NCBI RefSeq assembly: GCF_900091855.1 | Contig: NZ_FMCH01000523.1 | Span: 1-60,233, forward strand | Direction of reading: 5' to 3' | DNA length: 60,233 nt | Source: Streptomyces sp. DvalAA-14 | GTDB taxonomy: Bacteria; Actinomycetota; Actinomycetes; Streptomycetales; Streptomycetaceae | In this document: in pieces, positions 1 to 8,626 of the stretch | How positions within the stretch are numbered: the first letter of the stretch is position 1 | How the letters are laid out: the number at the start of each line of letters is the position of its first letter | Notes under the pieces: model-generated | What the model saw: only the letters and a program-made list of their open reading frames with translations | What the model was told of the DNA's origin: nothing | Databases searched by the model: none | Position numbers and translations under genes: made by a program

Positions 1-2670
1 GGCGGTCGCGGTGAAGGTCGCGCTCATCTGCTGCCCGGGAACCGTGGTGGTCATGGTGACCGGGCCGCCGCCCACCGTGGCGGTGGCGGTGGCATCCGCC
101 GGCACCAGGTAGATCTGGATGGTGAACTTCCCGGTCGCGATGCCCGGCGGATCGATCGCGATGGTGTAGGTGCCCGTGGTCGGGAGTACCTGGGTGGGAT
201 AGAGCGTCGGTGGCGCGTCGAGATAGCTGAACGAGAAGAAGGCCTGGGACCAGTCCGTCATGTTGTAGAAGGTGTAGCCCCCGTTGGCATTGGCCTCGGT
301 CTGCGTGCCGCTGATGAAGACCCGCTGGTTGGCGGTCGCGTTGAACGTGATGTTCGCGTTCTGGCCGACCGCGGTGGTCGAGACGGAGACCGCCGGACCG
401 CCGACCGTTGCGGTTGCCGTGGCGTCGGGCGGCACCGAGTACACCTGGAGCGTGGTGCTGCCGAATTCCATGAGCGGCGGGTCGATGGTGACGGTGTACG
501 TTCCCGCGGCCGTGAGTGTCTCCGAGTCGAAGAGGGTCACCGGGTGGCTCGTGGACGTGGGCGGCGGGTAGCACTCGAGATCGCCGAGGCCGGGACCCAC
601 CGCGTGCCCGGACGGATCCAGGAGGCTGAACTGGACCTGGTCGGAGTCGCTTGTCAGGGGCAGTGTCTTCAGACAGGCGATGTACACCCGCTGGTTGGCC
701 GTCGCGGTGAAGGTGATGGTCGCCTTCTGGCCGGGCACGGTCGTGGTCACGGTCGCCGCCGGACCGCCTACTGTGGCTGTGGCCGTGGCAGTCGGGGTGG
801 CCGCTACCGAGTGGACCTGGATCGTGACGGTCCCGGTGGTCACTCCTGTCGGCGTGAGCTTGATGGTGTTGACGCCCGTGCTGGTCACCGTCGAGGTGTC
901 GATGAACGTGTCCGGAACACACTGGTTGTTGTCGTACCCGACCGTGGCGCCCGAGGGATCGGTCCACCGGTAGCCGAACCCGCCGGTGCTCGGGCTGAGC
1001 GAGGAGCCGGCGCAGGTGAGGTAGACCGTCTGGCCCGCGGTCGCCTGGAAGGTCACGGTCGCCGTCTGTCCCGGCACTGTCGTTGCCACACTGACCACGG
1101 GGCCGTCGACCGTCGCCACGGCGGTGGGGTCGGCGGGCGGGCTGAAGACCTGGATCGTGACGCTGCCGGTCGCGGTACCCGGCGGAATGATCTGGAGCTT
1201 GTAGGTGCCCGCGGCGCTCAGCGTCTGACGGCTGAACAGAACGGGCGGGGCGCAGTAGTAGGTCGAGCTGACCTGAGTGCCCGTCGGACCCAACAGGTTG
1301 AAGGTCGTGAAGGTGCTGCCGCCGGTGTTGACCAGGTTGGTGGCACAGGTGATGAGCACCTGCTGGCCGGCGGTGGCGTTGAAGGTGACGTTGGCGCCCT
1401 GGCCGGGCGTCGTCGTGGTGACCGTCACGGCGGGCCCGCCGACCGTGGCCGTGGCGGTCGCGTCCGGAGGGACGGTGTGGATCGTCGCACTGACGACGCC
1501 CGCCTCGGCGCCCTCCGGTTCGACGAAGTACGTGTAGGTGCCGCTGGTGGTGAGTGTCGCGGTGATATTGCCGCCGTCGTCGTACGCGAGGTAGCTGCCG
1601 CTCGGGGAGATCAGCCACGCGTCGACGGTGGTACCGGCGCTGCTGGCGATCGACGCCTCCGCCAGGATCTTCTGCCCGGCCGTCCCGCTGAAGGTGAACC
1701 CGATGTGCTGGCCGTAGCTGACCGTGCCCTGATAGGTCTTGTTGGCGACCGGTGCGGCCACCGTCGTGTCGGCCGGGACTGCGAAGAGCTGGACCGTCAC
1801 CGCTCCGGTCAGCGTGTCGGCCGGGTCGATGACCACCTTGTACGTTCCGGTGTCCGGCAGTTCGGTGGCGCCGATACCGCCGATGCCGCTGTAGTTGAAG
1901 GCACCGCTGAGTTCCGCCCCGTCAGGTCCCAACAGGCTCGCGTCGAACGACGTGTAGGTGTCGGGAGCCGACGTGTGGGTGACGGTGACGACGGTGAACA
2001 CCTTGACGCCTGAGGTGCCGGCGAAGGAGATGGCCGCGTTCTGCCCCATTTTGTCGAAGTTGAGCTGGACCGCGGCGCCGCCGATCGAACCGGTCAGCGC
2101 CAGGTCCGCGGGGACACTCGTCACTTGCGCCCGGTAGGTGGCAAGGCCCGTTTCCGGTGCGATCACGATGGTGTACTGGCCGGTGGCGGGCAGGGCGGCC
2201 GTGTCCAGGGAGGCGACGTTTCCGGGAAAGGACCACACTTTGCTGCTGGTTGCCAGCACCGCGCCGGTGGGGGAGAGCAGTTGCGCCGCGGCGTCGTCCG
2301 CCGCGCCCACCGTCGTCAGCGTCGTGAACACCCGTTGGCCCGCCGTGCCGGCGAACTGGAAGACGGCGTGCTGCTTGGCGACGGTGGTGCCCAGGGTCAC
2401 TGTGGGGCCGTCGATGACGACGGTCGCGGTCGCGTCCGCGGTCGCGGCGGCCGGGCGGACGGTGTCGACGCGTGGCCGGGGAAGCGTGCTCGGACCGATC
2501 GGGGGCGTCGCCGATGTCGTGGGCGTAGGTCTGTCCGTGGTCGACGCCGGTGAGGTGCGCGCTTTTTGAGGCGCGGGGACCGGAACGAATGCGGAAGCAT
2601 TGGGTCCGGATAGAAGTGCCAAGATGAAGACGGAAAACAGCGTGCATAAGCCCAAAGCAGGTCGTCGCAC
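1..2670 (-). CDS. Large secreted repeat protein, 3' end beyond the window
   Basis: The frame starts at GTG 2670, behind a run of six G about 5 bases upstream, and stays open for 890 codons to the window edge, so the C-terminus is missing. Residues 1-30 form a signal peptide: RRP, then a hydrophobic stretch ending near GPNASA. A Pro/Thr/Ser-rich linker follows. The rest is about eight copies of a 110-120 residue unit. Each carries a strand motif like ATVGGPxVTVTTTVPGQ, then FxATAGQRV, a variable loop with LLxPxG, and AAGTYTVxIDPP. This is the look of extracellular beta-sandwich repeats such as PPC-like or Ig-like units. The missing C-terminus could be a catalytic, RHS or cell-wall domain. The role is unknown; a surface or secreted adhesive or structural protein is an inference. 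Confidence 0.85.
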   Translation of the reverse strand, partial: MRRPALGLCTLFSVFILALLSGPNASAFVPVPAPQKARTSPASTTDRPTPTTSATPPIGPSTLPRPRVDTVRPAAATADATATVVIDGPTVTLGTTVAKQHAVFQFAGTAGQRVFTTLTTVGAADDAAAQLLSPTGAVLATSSKVWSFPGNVASLDTAALPATGQYTIVIAPETGLATYRAQVTSVPADLALTGSIGGAAVQLNFDKMGQNAAISFAGTSGVKVFTVVTVTHTSAPDTYTSFDASLLGPDGAELSGAFNYSGIGGIGATELPDTGTYKVVIDPADTLTGAVTVQLFAVPADTTVAAPVANKTYQGTVSYGQHIGFTFSGTAGQKILAEASIASSAGTTVDAWLISPSGSYLAYDDGGNITATLTTSGTYTYFVEPEGAEAGVVSATIHTVPPDATATATVGGPAVTVTTTTPGQGANVTFNATAGQQVLITCATNLVNTGGSTFTTFNLLGPTGTQVSSTYYCAPPVLFSRQTLSAAGTYKLQIIPPGTATGSVTIQVFSPPADPTAVATVDGPVVSVATTVPGQTATVTFQATAGQTVYLTCAGSSLSPSTGGFGYRWTDPSGATVGYDNNQCVPDTFIDTSTVTSTGVNTIKLTPTGVTTGTVTIQVHSVAATPTATATATVGGPAATVTTTVPGQKATITFTATANQRVYIACLKTLPLTSDSDQVQFSLLDPSGHAVGPGLGDLECYPPPTSTSHPVTLFDSETLTAAGTYTVTIDPPLMEFGSTTLQVYSVPPDATATATVGGPAVSVSTTAVGQNANITFNATANQRVFISGTQTEANANGGYTFYNMTDWSQAFFSFSYLDAPPTLYPTQVLPTTGTYTIAIDPPGIATGKFTIQIYLVPADATATATVGGGPVTMTTTVPGQQMSATFTATA

Positions 2671-2704
2671 AAGCCCCCCAGTAATCAATCGCAACAACGG
2701 CAAA

Positions 2705-2736
2705 CAGTTAAGCATGCTCATGGCCAAGCTTGTCAA
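2705..2736 (-). promoter_or_regulatory. Possible promoter of the secreted repeat protein
   Basis: On the minus strand a perfect TTGACA (2736-2731) lies about 60 bases ahead of the GTG start. An AT-richer CTTAACTG stretch about 18 bases further on could be a weak -10. The surrounding 2690-2760 is clearly less GC-rich than its neighbours. Confidence 0.35.
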
Positions 2737-2876
2737 CAGATAAATGGCCGCGCGTAGATGCCGGCCCATCGGTTCCCCGGATCCAGGGTGGGTGATATGC
2801 CCGCCCGGTTGACGGAATGTCGATTATGGACGGCTTGATGTGTCGCGCATGACGACTTTTCGTACCGCTTCCTGTC

Positions 2877-3292
2877 TTGTCACCACCGCTGGGCGCGGCT
2901 CAACGTCGCTTCGTTGGTGACAGCTTCCCCCGAGCGGGTCGTGAGGTGTGGCGGCCGGCTCTGTCCGGATCGCTGACCAGCGCGCGGGCCCGGCTGAGGC
3001 AGGCCCCGCTGCGGCTGCTGTTCGACCGGGTCGCCGGGGCGAGCGGGACCGCGGTCACCCCGGGGGCGTTCTGGCGCGGCCTGCGCCTGGCCTCCCTGGA
3101 CGCCACGCTGTCCGACGTGCCCGACAGTGCGGCCAATGCCGCGGCCTGTGGCCGGTCCTCCAACGGAACCCGGCCCGGACCGTTCCCGCAGGTGAGGCTG
3201 CTGGCGCTGGTGGAGTGCGGTACCAAGGCGATGATCGGCGCGGTCTTCGACTCCTTCGCGGTGGGCGAGCGGACCCTGGCCTACCGGTCTCC
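2877..3292 (+). pseudogene. IS4-family transposase remnant
   Basis: The translation contains GREVWRPALSG, ARARLRQAPLRLLFDRVAG, FWRGLRLASLDATLSDVPDS and FPQVRLLALVECGTKAMIGA. These are the conserved N-terminal and first-Asp regions of Streptomyces IS4-type transposases (FWRGLRLxxxDGTxxDVPDS). The usual DGT is DAT here. Similarity stops abruptly at about 3292 after ERTLAYR, and most of the catalytic core is absent, so the element is dead. The start near 2877 is only where the similarity begins. No terminal repeats were recognised. Confidence 0.75.
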
Positions 3293-3871
3293 TACGTTCT
3301 GTACTACCGCGCGTGTTTGGGTTCCCCGGTTGCCGACTCGGGACGGAGGGTGACCCCTCGGACACGGGATACCCCGGGATGGACGACGGGGCGGAATGGC
3401 GGTGTTGAACCAGGTCTGCACGTAGTTGCCGACGGCCTTTTGCAGCAGGATGAAGTCCCCTTCCTTCCAATTGGGACCGCTGCGGTCCGAGACTGTTCCG
3501 ACTTCCTGGTGTGTCCGGCCTTTGGCGCAGTAGTGGTCGTCGCGGGCCTGGAAGGTGGCGTGGCCGAGGAAGGCGAGGTGGACGGTGTCGATTTCGCCGT
3601 GTTCGGGATGGACGGCGGCGAGCTGGATTCCGTCATAGCGTCCCTGGTGGATCGTGGGCGAGAAGCGGATCCGCAGGCGGAGCGGGCTGCGGCCGCGGAG
3701 GCGGCGTAGAAGGCATCTCCGATAACGGCGGCGCCAGCGAGCGGAAAGTGTAGTGCCTTGGTGAAGAATCCCAAGCGTTAAGTGGCAGGAAAGTCCTTGA
3801 ATTAAGATAGGATTTAGCCTCGATTCGTCAGCGGGGGTCGGTCGTTGATCGATCCGGCGGTTCGCCCGCAA
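3281..3871 (-). CDS. Hypothetical protein, possibly truncated
   Basis: The central part (about 3640-3380) reads like real protein: RYDGIQLAAVHPEHGEIDT, VHLAFLGHATFQARDD, GRTHQEVGTVSD and NWKEGDFILLQKAVGNYVQT. It is of mixed composition and unlike the Arg/Pro-rich shadows around it. The N-terminal 60 residues are Arg-rich and may not belong, so the true start is uncertain. The C-terminus abuts the IS4 scar at 3292 and may have been cut by it. I do not recognise a family with confidence. The WKxxxFxxLxxAVxxYxxxW pattern resembles small uncharacterised streptomycete proteins. Confidence 0.4.
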   Translation of the reverse strand: MRANRRIDQRPTPADESRLNPILIQGLSCHLTLGILHQGTTLSARWRRRYRRCLLRRLRGRSPLRLRIRFSPTIHQGRYDGIQLAAVHPEHGEIDTVHLAFLGHATFQARDDHYCAKGRTHQEVGTVSDRSGPNWKEGDFILLQKAVGNYVQTWFNTAIPPRRPSRGIPCPRGHPPSRVGNRGTQTRAVVQNVGDR

Positions 3872-3989
3872 TGTCCTTGGCCGGTGCAGGGCGGGCCGTC
3901 GCGTGACGCCGCGGGTGCGCCGGGTTCCACGGGCCCGGAGTGTTGCCGGTCTTCTCCTGTCTGGTCCTTGTCGGGGGGGGTGCCCGCCG

Positions 3990-4841
3990 TCAGGTGATGG
4001 CCGGGAGGGCGGTGAGGCGCTGCCAGCAGGTGGTGAACGCTTCTGCCCAGGGCCAGGTTGCTTCGATCCGCAGCCAGTGGCGGCGGGCGTGGTCGGCGAG
4101 GCGGGCGGGCAGGTGATGGAGGCGGAAGCGCATGGTGTCGGGCTCGGCGTCGGCCAGGCCGTCGACGTCGTGCAGTGCCGGCAGCCGCACCCAGGCGTCG
4201 AGATCGGCGGCGGGGTTCGCGGTGAGCATCCAGCCGCGGTTGACCTCCCACGAGGCGGACGGCAGATTGTCCAGCCCCATGGCCTTGTTGGTGCGCACCC
4301 GATCTTCCACCCCGGCGTGCGAGCGGTGCAGTACGTCCAGGAACTGGCTGTGGCCCGAGCCGGCGATGCCCCACATATGGCGGATGTTGGTCGCGGTGAT
4401 GCAGTAGCGCCAGCCGGTCCTGGTCTCGAACGTGGTCAGCTTCTTCAGGTGCCGCCGGGACGGGCGAACACGGCGGACGATCAGTCGCATGCCCTCCGGC
4501 CAGTCCTCGCGGGTGTTCAGCCCGGTCAGCTCTGCAACGAAGTAGCCCTCCTGAAGGCTGCCGTCCTGCTTCAAAGAGGTCTCGCAGGCGCTTTCGGGCA
4601 GTCGGGCGATGGCCTGCTCGTCGGCAGCGGTGATCTTCCAGCCAACGGTGTAGCGGACCGTGCGCCGGGTGGTGTTCAGGGCTTCGAGATGTTCCAGCAG
4701 GCCGTGGGTGGCTCCGGCGCCGTCCACCCGGATGAGGATCTTCGCTGCTGAGGAGCCCGGGATCTGCGCGAGGGCGTCGGTGAGCACGGCGATGTGGTCG
4801 GCCACCGTGTTCGCTCCGGCGTTCCCAGGCCGCAGCAGCAT
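3990..4841 (-). pseudogene. IS1380-family transposase, N-terminally truncated
   Basis: The 283-residue frame begins MLLRPGNAGANTVADHIAV and continues with KILIRVDGAGATH, TVGWKITAAD, LIVRRVR, WRYCITATN, HAGVEDRVRTNKAMGLDNLP and LPARLADHARRHWLRI. These are the middle and C-terminal parts of an IS1380-type DDE transposase, normally about 450-460 residues, so roughly the first 170 residues are missing. On the opposite strand at 4835-4870 a short frame reads SMVRELIGLDY, which resembles the lost N-terminal region. That suggests an inversion inside the element rather than a plain deletion. It is not expected to be active. Confidence 0.8.
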
Positions 4842-4865
4842 GGTGCGGGAACTGATCGGCCTCGA

Positions 4866-5138
4866 CTACTGACCGAACAGTGGGTTTCGGGCTGGACGGA
4901 GCGGCTGCCCACGCACCCGCGTATCGGTCGCCGCCAGGACGGGCTCAACCACCGGCTCCACGAGCTCTTGGGTTGCCGGGCGACGGACCAGGACCATCAG
5001 GACGGCGTAGCCGGCCAGAAAGGCGGCGACGGTCACGCCTGGGCCAGGCCGGCGACGCCGAAGCTGATTCCGAGCAGGTTGGGGGTCAGCTGGTAGGGGG
5101 ACGGCTTGCCGCGTTGACGGGCGCTCAGCCGCGACATG
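4866..5138 (-). pseudogene. TehA/SLAC1-type (TDT) transporter fragment
   Basis: From ATG 5138 the minus strand reads MSRLSARQRG, then YQLTPNLLGISFGVAGLAQA, then a stop. A second frame continues with VTVAAFLAGYAVLMVLV. The TPNLLGISFGxAGLAQxW segment followed by a second hydrophobic helix is how actinobacterial tellurite-resistance/dicarboxylate (TDT) transporters begin. A small deletion near 5037 has shifted the frame, and nothing of the remaining eight or so helices is present. The call rests on a short stretch. Confidence 0.4.
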
Positions 5139-5350
5139 ACCGGCTCCGCCCTGGCCCGGCTTCCCGGGTCGCCGGCCGAACCCGTCGTCCGCCTGCCGGC
5201 AGCACGCAGGCCGCGGCCGTCCCCCCGACGCAATCCCGGACCGATGAGAGCCACGGGTAACGACGAATTCGCCCTGCGCCATGAGGATATCGCGCTGGTC
5301 ACGACGTAGCCATGACCGGCATGGCTCCGCGGCCCCCGTGCCCCTAGGGG

Positions 5351-6028
5351 TTACTGCTCGGTGCCGCGCTGGTCGCCGGTGCGCATCCGTTCGGGATTCT
5401 CCGAGCGGATCGACGATCGTGACGTTTCATCGTCCGCGTCGATTCGGCGCGCCTCGGCGGTGACTTCGGCCAGGCTCCCAGCGGGGATGACGACGGCGCC
5501 GGAGCTGTCGGCATAGACATAGTCGCCGGGGACGATGCACACCCCGCCCACTTCGATGGGGACGTTCGCCGCCCAGGGGGCGATCGTGTCGCCGCCCCAG
5601 TGGGTGGCCTCGCCCGCGCAGCGGACTGTGAAGTCGTAGGCGGCGAGTTCCCCGAAATCGCGCAGCCTGCCGTCGGTGAGGACTCCGGCCAGGCCGTGGT
5701 TCTGCACGCGCGACAGTTTGGTGCCTCCGCCGTGCGAGGCGTCCGGGTAACCGCCGCTCGACAGCACCAGCACCTTGCCTTGCGGGTCGTCTCCGACGGC
5801 GCGGTAGAACCATCCTCCGAACCCGAGCTCGTTGGTCTCGGTGAAGTCACTGCGGTACGGCACGTAGGCGATCGTCACGGCTGGGCCGAACAGGGACCGC
5901 CCGGGGGTGGGACTGACCAGGCTCAGGATGTGTGCCCGGTGCCCGTGGACGCGCCCCATCGCATCGACCAGCGAGGCGCAGGCCAGGCCCTCGACCAGGG
6001 CCATGGGATCGGAGTTCTGTTCGATCAT
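5351..6028 (-). CDS. RraA-family protein (aldolase/hydratase-like fold)
   Basis: The 225-residue protein has the family's usual length. The start at ATG 6028 is preferred over longer upstream frames because GGGAG lies 9 bases before it and similarity starts at about residue 10. Recognisable blocks are ASLVDAMGR, LFGPAVTI, GKVLVLSSGGYPDASHGGG, the metal/substrate loop GVLTDGRLRDFGEL, and IEVGGVCIVPGDYVYADSS near the end. The family includes the RNase E regulator RraA and Mg-dependent HMG/CHA aldolases and oxaloacetate decarboxylases. The R-x-D of GRLRD fits a metal-dependent aldolase or decarboxylase at least as well as an RNase E inhibitor. It is transcribed away from the flavodoxin-fold gene. 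Confidence 0.8.
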   Translation of the reverse strand: MIEQNSDPMALVEGLACASLVDAMGRVHGHRAHILSLVSPTPGRSLFGPAVTIAYVPYRSDFTETNELGFGGWFYRAVGDDPQGKVLVLSSGGYPDASHGGGTKLSRVQNHGLAGVLTDGRLRDFGELAAYDFTVRCAGEATHWGGDTIAPWAANVPIEVGGVCIVPGDYVYADSSGAVVIPAGSLAEVTAEARRIDADDETSRSSIRSENPERMRTGDQRGTEQ

Positions 6029-6435
6029 CCCGGTGTCTCCCTCGCGGATCAGCGGCGTGCCGTCGGTCGCGCAGGGCGGCTCCAGGGACCGGCGGTCCCA
6101 CCGTGCCCGCACGGCAGCGGCCTCGTACGTGCTCTGGAAGAAGTCCATCAGGGCGCGGTTCGGCTCGCCAGCGGTGCGCACGGCCCCGGACCGGAGCCGA
6201 AACCCGCCGGTGCGGGCGCCGTACGCCGCGGTCGGTGGCAGCCACGGGTGCCGGGGGCGGTCCGCGGACACCCGGCCGGGAGCACAGGAGGGAGCACAAT
6301 CGACCCCCCTTGGACCGTCCGGGTGATCCTCGGCGATGCGCCAGCCCACGGGACGTGGCTCCCGGTGCCAGCGACCACGATGGTCTGGGTGGTCCGCCGT
6401 GAATGGAAACGGCGGCAGGATCCGGGGAGCACTCC

Positions 6436-7173
6436 ATGGCTGACCAGGCGGGAAGCACCGAAAGGCCCCCGGCCCGCTACGACGACCTGCGCGCGCTGTT
6501 CATCAACTGCACGCTCAAGAAGTCGCCCCAGCGCAGCAACACCCAGGGGCTGGTGGACCGCAGCACCCGCATCATGCGCGAGCTGGGCGTATCCGTCGAT
6601 GTCGTACGGGCAGTGGACCATGAGATCGCCACCGGCGTATGGATGGACATGACCGAGCACGGGTGGGAGAGGGACGCCTGGCCCGCTTTGCACCGCACCG
6701 TCATGGCGGCGGACATCCTCGTACTGGCGGGGCCGATCTGGCTCGGCGACAACAGTTCTGTGACCAAGAGGGTGATCGAGCGGCTCTACGGCGCCTCGAG
6801 CCTCCTCAACGACCGAGGCCAGTACGCCTATTACGGGCGGGTGGGCGGTTGTCTGATCACCGGCAACGAGGACGGCATCAAGCACTGCGCGATGGACATC
6901 CTCTACAGCCTCCAGCACCTCGGTTACACCATTCCCCCGCAGGCCGATGCCGGATGGATCGGCGCTGCCGGACCGGGACCGTCATATCTCGACCCCGGTT
7001 CGGGCGGCCCGGAAAACGAGTTCACCCAACGCAACACCACCTTCATGACCTGGAACCTCCTCCATCTCGCCCGCACCCTCAAGGACGCGGGCGGCATCCC
7101 CGCTTACGGCAATCAGCGCACCGCTTGGGAAGCCGGCTGCCGCCACGACTACGAGAACCCCGAACACCGCTAG
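6436..7173 (+). CDS. Flavodoxin-fold NAD(P)H-dependent oxidoreductase
   Basis: The 245-residue protein starts at ATG 6436 (GGGGAG 7 bases upstream); an in-frame ATG at 6403 lacks a site. It opens with a flavodoxin-like first strand, LRALFINCTLKKSPQRSNTQ, whose KKSPxxSNT resembles the FMN phosphate-binding loop. ADILVLAGPIWLGDNSSVTK matches the FMN-isoalloxazine loop of NADPH-dependent FMN reductases. GGCLITGNEDGIKHCAMDI gives the next core strand. The role may be quinone or FMN reduction. The TAG stop (7171-7173) lies inside the CTAG target duplication of the adjacent MITE, so insertion occurred exactly at the gene's end and spared it. Confidence 0.8.
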   Translation: MADQAGSTERPPARYDDLRALFINCTLKKSPQRSNTQGLVDRSTRIMRELGVSVDVVRAVDHEIATGVWMDMTEHGWERDAWPALHRTVMAADILVLAGPIWLGDNSSVTKRVIERLYGASSLLNDRGQYAYYGRVGGCLITGNEDGIKHCAMDILYSLQHLGYTIPPQADAGWIGAAGPGPSYLDPGSGGPENEFTQRNTTFMTWNLLHLARTLKDAGGIPAYGNQRTAWEAGCRHDYENPEHR

Positions 7174-7346
7174 GCCGTGTCTGACAAATCCCGCCTGCCC
7201 CGCGACGCCTGGCACGCGCGCTCGCTGCGTTGTCGGGGTCGTCCGAGTAGCCCACTACGAGGACACCCCTCCGCCTTGCGATCGCACGCACCAGACGCCG
7301 CGGGGCCCCGCCCTGCGGGCGGACGGCGCTATTTGTCAGACACGGC
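7174..7346. mobile_element. 173-bp MITE with 16-bp terminal inverted repeats and CTAG duplication
   Basis: The left end GCCGTGTCTGACAAAT (7174-7189) is the exact reverse complement of the right end ATTTGTCAGACACGGC (7331-7346). CTAG flanks both ends (7170-7173 and 7347-7350), a 4-bp target duplication typical of some IS5-family elements. The interior is GC-rich and has no coding frame of note, so this is a non-autonomous element needing a transposase in trans. Confidence 0.88.
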
Positions 7347-7431
7347 CTAGCGCTCTGACCGCGTACCTTCACCGGATCGGCTCTGGGCACGCGATCCCGG
7401 CCTCCTGTCCAGGACCGCCTATGCTCAGCCC

Positions 7432-8076
7432 GTGCCGCCGCTCTCCGACCACAGCGATCCGCTGATCGCGGCGTTTCCAGCCGATTTTGCTGGCGATGTC
7501 GAAAATGTGCTGGCGGTGATGCCAGCTTCTCGCCGGGGACCGGTCAACCCGTTTTCGGTTGTCGTCGAGGGCCAGGAAGTGTCCATCCCCGGGCGTCTCT
7601 ACCACGACGAGCCGCCGGCTGACGTGGTCGCGTCGCTCTCGCCACGTCAGCGGCAGCTTCTGCACTGCCTGTACTCAAGGCACTGCGATGGGAGGGTCAG
7701 GCAGCGCCACTTGGCCAAATTCGTCGGCTCCGTGGACCCGTGGGTCCTTCCGCACGTCGTGCAGTTGGCCGGCGAGTACGTCGTGGAGATCCTGATTGCC
7801 ATCATCGATGAGCTCCGAGATCTCGCAGCGCCAGGCAACCCCGGCCACCTTGCATACGGGCAGCTCATCGTGGAGAACCCGCTCTTCTTCGCACGCACCC
7901 AGCGCCGGGTCGTGAGCTACTGGAACTGCTACTACCGGTCGGCCTGGGCGAGCTTCCGTGACTACCCGGGCTGCGCTCTTCTCGATCTCCTGCGGTCCGC
8001 TGCCTCCGACAGAGCAGGCCGTCCCTGGCCCAATCTCGCTCCAGCGGTCGGCACCCGGGCGGACGGCTGTCGCTGA
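7432..8076 (+). CDS. Hypothetical protein
   Basis: This is a 214-residue soluble protein starting at GTG 7432. Only seven bases separate a TATGCT -10-like hexamer (7420-7425) from the GTG, so the transcript may be leaderless. There is no signal peptide or membrane segment. Features include GRLYHDEPPADVVASLS, LHCLYSRHCDGRVRQRHL, VVEILIAIIDELRDL and FFARTQRRVVSYWNCYYR. The mix of Trp/Tyr/Cys and non-random codon use support a real gene. I recognise no family. It sits just right of the MITE with no operon partner. Confidence 0.65.
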   Translation: MPPLSDHSDPLIAAFPADFAGDVENVLAVMPASRRGPVNPFSVVVEGQEVSIPGRLYHDEPPADVVASLSPRQRQLLHCLYSRHCDGRVRQRHLAKFVGSVDPWVLPHVVQLAGEYVVEILIAIIDELRDLAAPGNPGHLAYGQLIVENPLFFARTQRRVVSYWNCYYRSAWASFRDYPGCALLDLLRSAASDRAGRPWPNLAPAVGTRADGCR

Positions 8077-8626
8077 GGCTCAGCCGTGCAAGCTCGCCCA
8101 GCCGATCAAGCTGCGCAGGCAATCGGCCGGCCGCCGGCGACGAACACCTCTCCGGCGTGGAACTTCAAGTCCACGATCGTCATGGACCGCAGCGGCGTCC
8201 GTGCCTTCTCGTCGAAGTAGGCCGCCGGTGGCCCACACATTTTGTAGGCCTCACTCCACTTTACGCCTCAAAATTGGAGCGTCAACTACAAAACCTGAGC
8301 CCCTATGGAAGGTATTTCGCACCTACGCCGCATTAGGTCGTGTTCACCCGGCCGGACGGCTTCGGCCCTGATCCCTGGGATGGGTCGGACAGCCAGGCGT
8401 GTCGGAGTGCGTGAGATCGATGATGACGAGGGCAACGGCCTGGTGCGGAGCGTGCGCCGCGTCGGTGGTGACTTGGCGGGCGGCGCAGATGGTGGTGCCG
8501 TCGACCCCGGATGTGGACTTCGCGGTCTCGCTCGACTCCGCTCCGCCCGGGTCGGTGTCCGGCCAGAGCGGAGTCGGCCAGTTCTCGTGACCGAGCTTCG
8601 GCGTTTGCTGCTTCGCGGGCGAGATG
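8077..8626. other. 550-bp intergenic region with a relic operator
   Basis: No convincing gene was seen on either strand. At 8274-8291 the sequence TTGGAGCGTCAACTACAA is a degenerate copy of the operator TTGGAGTGTCAACTCCAA at 9431-9448 (15 of 18 positions agree). A TTTGTAG at 8241 is complementary to CTACAAA at 8286. This suggests an old duplicate of the SDR/TetR control region whose genes have been lost. Confidence 0.45.

Noticed and set aside
544..2013. Long Arg/Gly/Val-rich open frame on the plus strand
   Set aside because: It is the antisense of the secreted repeat protein: composition is extreme (R, G, V, H) and the minus frame reads as proper protein with a signal peptide.
7174..7346. 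Element as a CRISPR-like repeat or attachment site
   Set aside because: Only one unit exists, with inverted rather than direct repeats, and a CTAG duplication explains it as a MITE.
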